This document shows positions 6,290-9,776 of a DNA stretch of 9,776 nucleotides, piece after piece. The stretch is from Pseudomonadota bacterium. GTDB lineage: Bacteria; Pseudomonadota; Alphaproteobacteria; Sphingomonadales; Sphingomonadaceae. Positions within the stretch are counted from its first letter, which is position 1. Each line of letters starts with the position of its first letter. Under the pieces are notes generated by a model. It saw only the letters and a list, made by a program, of their open reading frames with translations, made no database searches and was not told the DNA's origin. The position numbers and the translations under genes were made by a program. The stretch is from NCBI GenBank assembly GCA_023400405.1, contig JAEXFD010000062.1, forward strand, positions 1-9,776, written 5' to 3'.

Positions 6290-6567
6290 TTGTCGTAGCG
6301 TGGTCCGCCAGAAGCCCACATGTCGGCAATCGCCTGATCCATTTCTTCAAGCGACACCGGCGGGCCCTGGTAATTGACGATCTTGCGTATTCGTTCGGTG
6401 ATGGCTTCGAAGCTCTCGCCCGATTTGGCCCGCCGCTTGCGAAGCAGCACGCCATCGGCGCGTTCGACGACATCGAGTTCGTCGCCGGGGGCGAGCTTCA
6501 ATCGATCCCGAACGTCCTTCGGGATGACGACCTGGCCTTTCGCCGAAAGCTTGGTGCTCGCGTTCAT
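6286..6567 (-). CDS. vapB: AbrB/MazE-fold antitoxin, VapB-like
   Basis: Probable antitoxin partner of the adjacent PIN toxin and autorepressor of the pair. In the 93-residue protein, the first 45 or so residues form a SpoVT/AbrB swapped-hairpin DNA-binding domain (TKLSAKGQVVIPKDVRDRLK, then LAPGDELDVVERADGVLLR). The C-terminal half (ESFEAITERIRKIV...GGPRYDK) is the likely toxin-wrapping region. I chose the ATG at 6565-6567, since it puts the domain directly at the N-terminus; an in-frame TTG at 6601-6603, overlapping the rbfA stop, would add 12 residues. The upstream palindrome at 6571-6590 is a candidate operator. No good Shine-Dalgarno sequence is seen, so translation may depend on readout from rbfA. 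Confidence 0.88.
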   Translation of the reverse strand: MNASTKLSAKGQVVIPKDVRDRLKLAPGDELDVVERADGVLLRKRRAKSGESFEAITERIRKIVNYQGPPVSLEEMDQAIADMWASGGPRYDK

Positions 6568-6570
6568 CAC

Positions 6571-6590
6571 AGGTAAGATGCGTCTTACTT
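6571..6590. promoter_or_regulatory. Palindrome before antitoxin start, candidate operator
   Basis: GTAAGA (6573-6578) and TCTTAC (6583-6588) are perfect inverted arms around TGCG. One further pair matches outside a single mismatch. The site lies 4 nt upstream of the antitoxin ATG and about 10 nt after the rbfA stop codon. AbrB-fold antitoxins bind such palindromes in their own promoters, so autoregulation is plausible. It would also place a promoter or repressor site inside the operon. Confidence 0.5.
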
Positions 6591-6599
6591 CGTGCCCCG

Positions 6600-6992
6600 T
6601 CAATCCTCGCCCAGATCGCGCGCGACGCGGGGTTGCCGCAGCAGTGCCTCGATATGGCTGCCTTCGTCGAAGCTCTCGTCCGCCAGGAACTTCAGCCTGG
6701 CGGCGTATTTCATCTTCACCCGGTGGGCGACTTCGCGCTGGAGATAGGCGGTGTTGGTGCGCAGCGCCTTGAGCACCGCTTCCTCGTCCTTGCCGAGCAG
6801 CGGCTTCACGAACACGGTGGCATGGCGCAGGTCCGGCGACATGCGCACTTCGGTGACGCTCACCATATGCTGCGCCAGCGTCTCGTCATGCACGTCGCCG
6901 CGCTGGAGGATTTCGCTCAGCACATGGCGCACCTGCTCGCCGACGCGGAGCGTGCGGACGGAGCGGGTTTCGTCGGTTTCCTTCTGGCGCAT
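6600..6992 (-). CDS. rbfA: Ribosome-binding factor A
   Basis: Small-subunit assembly factor that binds immature 30S particles and assists 16S rRNA 5'-end maturation; a cold-adaptation factor in E. coli. The 130-residue length is normal for the family. The KH-type fold is supported by VSVTEVRMSPDLRHATVFV (44-62), RTNTAYLQREVAHRVKMKYA (78-97) and the canonical end motif LKFLADESFDEGSHIEALL (100-118). The ATG at 6990-6992 has no recognisable Shine-Dalgarno sequence in the preceding 20 nt. A strong AGGAGG lies 64 nt upstream in front of a 12-codon ORF, so coupling through that mini-ORF is possible. The gene is downstream of infB as in most proteobacteria, but a long structured spacer separates them. 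Confidence 0.96.
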   Translation of the reverse strand: MRQKETDETRSVRTLRVGEQVRHVLSEILQRGDVHDETLAQHMVSVTEVRMSPDLRHATVFVKPLLGKDEEAVLKALRTNTAYLQREVAHRVKMKYAARLKFLADESFDEGSHIEALLRQPRVARDLGED

Positions 6993-7015
6993 CTTGTGAT
7001 TTCGACCGGTTCTTG

Positions 7016-7054
7016 CTATCTGAATGGCACTGCTACAGTGATGATTTGCGACAT
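7016..7054 (-). pseudogene. 12-codon mini-ORF, truncated copy of upstream peptide ORF
   Basis: ATG (7052-7054) to TAG encodes MSQIITVAVPFR. AGGAGG at 7057-7062 precedes it by only 2 nt, which is close spacing. Its bases 7029-7048 match 7218-7237 at 16 of 20 positions in the same frame, and the peptides share QI-x-TVAV. It therefore looks like a degenerate duplicate of the start of the 33-residue membrane peptide gene, lacking the membrane segment. It ends 23 nt before rbfA and might now act as a leader peptide. Translation is unproven. Confidence 0.45.
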
Positions 7055-7062
7055 CACCTCCT
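7029..7062 (-). repeat. Direct repeat copy 2 (SD plus start region)
   Basis: On the minus strand this copy has AGGAGGTG, then a short gap, CAAAT, four variable bases, and ACTGTAGCAGT. The same elements occur in the same order and orientation at 7218-7254, with 3 nt more between AGGAGGTG and CAAAT in that copy. The 11-base ACTGTAGCAGT is identical in both. Confidence 0.75.
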
Positions 7063-7090
7063 GAGCCCGGGTGTTCCAGCGCCCGGGCTC
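7063..7090 (-). repeat. Hairpin B in infB-rbfA spacer
   Basis: A perfect 9-bp stem, GAGCCCGGG (7063-7071) with CCCGGGCTC (7082-7090), encloses a 10-base loop. On the minus strand the loop core reads GCTGGAAC, identical to the core of hairpin A. The stem directly abuts the AGGAGG of the 12-codon ORF. No T tract follows, so it is not a standard intrinsic terminator. Confidence 0.7.
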
Positions 7091-7100
7091 AAATCATTTT

Positions 7101-7130
7101 GGGCTCCCGGCGTTCCAGCACCGAGAGCCC
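7101..7130 (-). repeat. Hairpin A in infB-rbfA spacer
   Basis: A 10-bp stem, GGGCTCCCGG (7101-7110) with CCGAGAGCCC (7121-7130), has one position that is a G-U wobble in the minus transcript. The 10-base loop has the same GCTGGAAC core as hairpin B. It starts 8 nt after the stop codon of the 33-residue peptide ORF. An AT-rich 10-nt link joins it to hairpin B. Confidence 0.7.
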
Positions 7131-7138
7131 GCACTGGC

Positions 7139-7240
7139 TTACTTGCGGCTCAGCTCAATCAGCTTCACCACTAGCCCGAGCAGCGCGACGAGAAACGTCG
7201 CTACGCTCAGAACCAGAACTGCTACAGTCTGTATTTGCAA
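7139..7240 (-). CDS. 33-residue single-span membrane peptide, holin-like toxin resemblance
   Basis: TTG start (7238-7240) with AGGAGG 8 nt upstream and TAA stop. The peptide starts MQIQTVAVLVLSV, continues through a hydrophobic stretch of about 20 residues (roughly 6-25, including ATFLVALLGLVV), and ends in a charged KLIELSRK tail, so it should insert as a single transmembrane helix. Length and pattern resemble small holin-like or type I toxin peptides (Hol-Tox-like), a group I know chiefly from Firmicutes. That resemblance is by eye and not established. The Shine-Dalgarno sequence is inside a hairpin (7250-7282), and two large hairpins follow the stop. An in-frame GTG at 7247-7249 overlaps the Shine-Dalgarno sequence and is unlikely. 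I do not assign a function. Confidence 0.55.
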   Translation of the reverse strand: MQIQTVAVLVLSVATFLVALLGLVVKLIELSRK

Positions 7241-7254
7241 TAAGACCACCTCCT
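7218..7254 (-). repeat. Direct repeat copy 1 (SD plus start region)
   Basis: This is the longer partner of the repeat at 7029-7062: AGGAGGTG, start codon, CAAAT, and ACTGTAGCAGT. Here it forms the Shine-Dalgarno sequence and first codons of the 33-residue membrane peptide ORF. The two copies are separated by about 155 nt that contain the rest of the ORF and the twin hairpins. Confidence 0.75.
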
Positions 7255-7282
7255 TTCGACTGCAGGTGCAGCCGGAAAGGAG
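7250..7282 (-). promoter_or_regulatory. SD-sequestering hairpin upstream of micro-ORF
   Basis: CTCCTTTC (7250-7257) and GAAAGGAG (7275-7282) pair over 8 bp. Inside, CTGCA (7260-7264) and TGCAG (7267-7271) can extend the structure after a small internal loop. In the minus transcript the 3' arm contains nearly all of the AGGAGG (7249-7254) that serves the 33-residue ORF, so the folded RNA should hide the ribosome binding site. This layout is common in type I toxin messages and in leader-controlled genes. What opens it is unknown. Confidence 0.65.
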
Positions 7283-7341
7283 ATGTATCACAGCCCATCA
7301 ACCCGCCGAAGAACAAAAGGTGTCCATCGGCAAGTGGCAGG

Positions 7342-9776
7342 TTACAGCGTCCGTTCGCGCAGTTCGACTTCGAACGTCTCCAGATAATCCCCCGCCTTGA
7401 TGTCGGTGAAGTTCTGGCTGAACGTCACGCCGCACTCCAGGCCTGCGCGGACTTCGGGGACGTCGTCCTTGAAGCGGCGCAGCGAGGCGATCTCGCCCTG
7501 GTAAATGATGACGTCGTCGCGCGTGATGCGGGCCTTGAGCGCCTTGCGGATCGCGCCTTCGGTGACGAGCAGGCCGGCCGCCTTGCCGTGCTTGCCCGCC
7601 GAGAAGACTTCCTTGATCTCGGCGCGGCCGACCACGGTCTCGAACGCTTCCGGACCGAGCTGCCCGGCCATGCCGGCGCGGATCTCGTCGGTCAGGTCGT
7701 AGATCACGTCATAATATTTGAGCGCGACCTTGTTGCGTTCGGCGATCTCGCGCGCCTTGGCGTTCGGACGGACGTTGAAGCCGATGATCGGCGCGCCCGA
7801 GGCACCCGCCAGCGTCACGTCGCTCTCGGTGATGCCGCCGACGCCCGAGTGCAGGATGCGCACCTTGATGTCGTCGGTCGAGATCTTGTTGAGCGAGCCG
7901 ACGATCGCTTCGACCGAACCCTGGGTATCGGCCTTGACGACGAGCGGATATTCCTGCGCCTGCTTGTCCTTCAGCGCCGAGAACATGCTCTCGAGGCTGG
8001 CGGGGGCATTGGTCGTGCGCTTCTGGAGCGCGACGCCCGAGCGATATTCGGCCACTTCGCGTGCCCGCGCCTCGTTCTCGACGACCTGGAGCGGATCGCC
8101 CGACATCGGCACGCCCGACAGGCCGAGCACCTCGACCGGCATCGCCGGCCCGGCTTCCTTGACCTGCTGGCCCTTGTCGTTGACCAACGCGCGGACCTTG
8201 CCGCTCTCGGCGCCGACGACGAACACGTCGCCGACCTTGAGCGTGCCGCGGCTGACCAGCACCGTCGCGACCGGGCCGCGGCCCTTGTCGAGCTTGGCCT
8301 CGATCACCGTGCCTTCGCCCGGACGATCGGGATTCGCCTTGAGGTCGAGCAGTTCGGCCTGGATCTGGATCTTCTCGATCAGCGCATCGAGGCCGATCTT
8401 CTTGAGCGCAGAGACTTCGACGTCCTGGGTCTCGCCGCCCATTTCCTCGACGATCACTTCATGCTCGAGCAGGCGCTCGCGCACGCGCTGCGGATTGGCG
8501 CTGTCGAGGTCGACCTTGTTGATCGCCACGATCATCGGCACGCCGGCCGCCTTGGTGTGATTGATCGCCTCGATCGTCTGCGGCATCAGCCCGTCGTTCG
8601 CCGCCACCACCAGCACGACGATGTCGGTGACATTGGCACCGCGCGCGCGCATCTCGGTGAAGGCCTCGTGGCCCGGCGTGTCGAGGAAGGTGATCTTCGA
8701 CTTGTCCTTCAGCGTGACCTGATAGGCGCCGATATGCTGGGTGATGCCGCCGGCCTCGCCGCGCACCACGTCGGTGCCGCGCAGCGCATCGAGCAGCGAG
8801 GTCTTGCCGTGATCGACATGGCCCATGATCGTGACCACGGGCGGACGCGGCTGGAGCAGCTCGTCGGCATCGGCAGAGGTATCGACCTGAAGATCGATGT
8901 CGCTGTCGCTGACGCGCTGGATGTTGTGGCCGAATTCGGTGACCAGCAGCTCGGCCGTGTCCTGGTCGATCGTCTGGTTGACGGTGACCGGCATGCCCAT
9001 CTTGAACAGCGCCTTCACCAGGTCGGCGCCCTTTTCGGCCATGCGGTTGGCGAGTTCCTGGACGGTGATCGCGTCCGGCACCACCACGTCGCGGACCTGC
9101 TTCTCGCGCGGGGCCGACGAACCGCCATAGGCGCGGCGATGTTCCTTCTCGCGGGCGCGCTTCAGCGCCGCGAGGCTGCGGGCGCGCGCGCCGTCATCGC
9201 CGCCAAGGGCGCGATTGACGGTGAGCTTGCCCGACTGGCGACGATCGTCACCCTTGCGGTCACGCTGCTGCGGACGCGCGGGCTCAGGTCCACGACGGAC
9301 CGGAGCGCCGCCCGACGGAGCCGGACGCGGCGCGGAGGGCGACGCGGCTGCGGCCGGACGCTCGTTGCGCAGATCGGGCTCGGGCTTGGGCGGCTGCGGC
9401 TTGGGGATTTCCGGACGCTGCACCGGGGTGAAGCGGCGCGGCGCGGGCAGGCTCGGATCGAGCTGCAGCACCGCAGGCGCGGGCGCGGGCTTGGGAGCCG
9501 GAGCAGGAGTGGGCGCAGGTGCGGCCGCCGGCGCAGCAGCTTCCGGCGCGGGAGCCGGGGCCGGTGCGGGAGTCGGGGCCTTGGCCGCTTCGGCCTCGGC
9601 ACGTGCCTTTTCCTCGACGCGGCGCGCCTCGGCTTCGGCCGCCTCGGAGCGTTCGCGCTCCTCGCGGCGGCGCGCTTCCTCGAGCGCCTGCATGCGCTGC
9701 TCTTCGGCCTCGCGCAGCAGGCGCGCCTGGCGCTCCTGTGCGGTCTCGTTGGAGACGGGCGGGCGCGGGGCGGGTG
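7342..9776 (-). CDS. infB: Translation initiation factor IF2 (N-terminus beyond window)
   Basis: GTPase that brings initiator fMet-tRNA to the 30S subunit and promotes subunit joining. The frame is open to the window edge, so the true start lies outside; positions here count from an internal Met at 9693. Before it comes VSNETAQERQARLLREAEEQ, followed by a charged helical stretch, then an Ala/Pro-rich linker (about 38-145), the IF2 N-terminal-like domain (about 205-262, ITVQELANRMAEKGADLVKA) and the G domain: G1 GHVDHGKT (291-298), G2 GGITQH (315-320), G3 DTPGHE (338-343), G4 NKVD (392-395) and G5 SALK (428-431). Later domains through the fMet-tRNA-binding C-terminus (ending ELRERTL) are intact. 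It heads the infB-rbfA cluster; its TAA is 101 nt upstream of the membrane micro-ORF. Confidence 0.98.
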   Translation of the reverse strand, partial: PAPRPPVSNETAQERQARLLREAEEQRMQALEEARRREERERSEAAEAEARRVEEKARAEAEAAKAPTPAPAPAPAPEAAAPAAAPAPTPAPAPKPAPAPAVLQLDPSLPAPRRFTPVQRPEIPKPQPPKPEPDLRNERPAAAASPSAPRPAPSGGAPVRRGPEPARPQQRDRKGDDRRQSGKLTVNRALGGDDGARARSLAALKRAREKEHRRAYGGSSAPREKQVRDVVVPDAITVQELANRMAEKGADLVKALFKMGMPVTVNQTIDQDTAELLVTEFGHNIQRVSDSDIDLQVDTSADADELLQPRPPVVTIMGHVDHGKTSLLDALRGTDVVRGEAGGITQHIGAYQVTLKDKSKITFLDTPGHEAFTEMRARGANVTDIVVLVVAANDGLMPQTIEAINHTKAAGVPMIVAINKVDLDSANPQRVRERLLEHEVIVEEMGGETQDVEVSALKKIGLDALIEKIQIQAELLDLKANPDRPGEGTVIEAKLDKGRGPVATVLVSRGTLKVGDVFVVGAESGKVRALVNDKGQQVKEAGPAMPVEVLGLSGVPMSGDPLQVVENEARAREVAEYRSGVALQKRTTNAPASLESMFSALKDKQAQEYPLVVKADTQGSVEAIVGSLNKISTDDIKVRILHSGVGGITESDVTLAGASGAPIIGFNVRPNAKAREIAERNKVALKYYDVIYDLTDEIRAGMAGQLGPEAFETVVGRAEIKEVFSAGKHGKAAGLLVTEGAIRKALKARITRDDVIIYQGEIASLRRFKDDVPEVRAGLECGVTFSQNFTDIKAGDYLETFEVELRERTL

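Noticed and set aside
7063..7130. Twin hairpins as intrinsic terminators
   Set aside because: Neither is followed by a T tract on the minus strand, and rbfA must still be transcribed downstream.
7029..7254. Mobile element bounded by the direct repeats
   Set aside because: The repeats coincide with Shine-Dalgarno sequences and start codons in frame, there is no transposase or terminal inverted repeat, and local duplication explains them better.
7071..7400. 109-codon plus-strand ORF across the infB-rbfA spacer
   Set aside because: It runs antisense through the hairpins and into infB, has no Shine-Dalgarno support and no domain.

Overview
The window is high-GC DNA from an alphaproteobacterium, most likely a sphingomonad (Sphingomonas or a close relative). 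Three things point there: a CcrM-type GANTC methyltransferase beginning with a Met-Gly-Val-Ile-like N-terminus, an alphaproteobacterial PNPase with a long Arg/Asp/Gly tail, and the conserved order infB-rbfA-(..)-truB-rpsO-pnp. Taxonomy was judged by eye from protein sequence; no search was run. Every gene I can support lies on the minus strand, so transcription runs from high to low coordinates.

Layout in transcription order. (1) infB (translation initiation factor IF2) runs in from the right edge and lacks its N-terminus. (2) A 349-nt infB-rbfA spacer (6993-7341) is not empty. It holds a 33-codon ORF for a single-membrane-span peptide whose strong Shine-Dalgarno sequence is buried in a hairpin, then two large hairpins with the same loop sequence, then a second short ORF that looks like a truncated copy of the start of the first. 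(3) rbfA (30S maturation) follows. (4) A VapBC-like toxin-antitoxin pair (AbrB-fold antitoxin, PIN-domain toxin) sits between rbfA and tdk, with a palindrome in front of the antitoxin start. (5) tdk (thymidine kinase) begins on the base after the toxin stop codon, and truB begins 8 nt after tdk. (6) rpsO (S15) ends in a clear intrinsic terminator. (7) A 173-nt spacer made almost entirely of hairpins leads to pnp (PNPase), which also ends in a clear intrinsic terminator. (8) A 362-nt gene-free stretch (1224-1585) holds the pnp terminator, a REP-like GC-rich palindrome, three GANTC sites, two DnaA-box-like sequences and two TTAAC half-sites. It precedes the ccrM-like methyltransferase. (9) The left edge is low-complexity DNA with a 21-base G run, perhaps a contig-end artefact.

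Functionally, most of the block is the translation and RNA-metabolism cluster: initiation (IF2), 30S maturation (RbfA, S15), tRNA psi55 (TruB) and RNA turnover (PNPase). ccrM is a separate, probably cell-cycle-controlled unit. The parts most worth a second look are the infB-rbfA micro-ORF region, the cell-cycle-motif cluster ahead of ccrM, and the toxin-antitoxin pair placed inside the housekeeping cluster.
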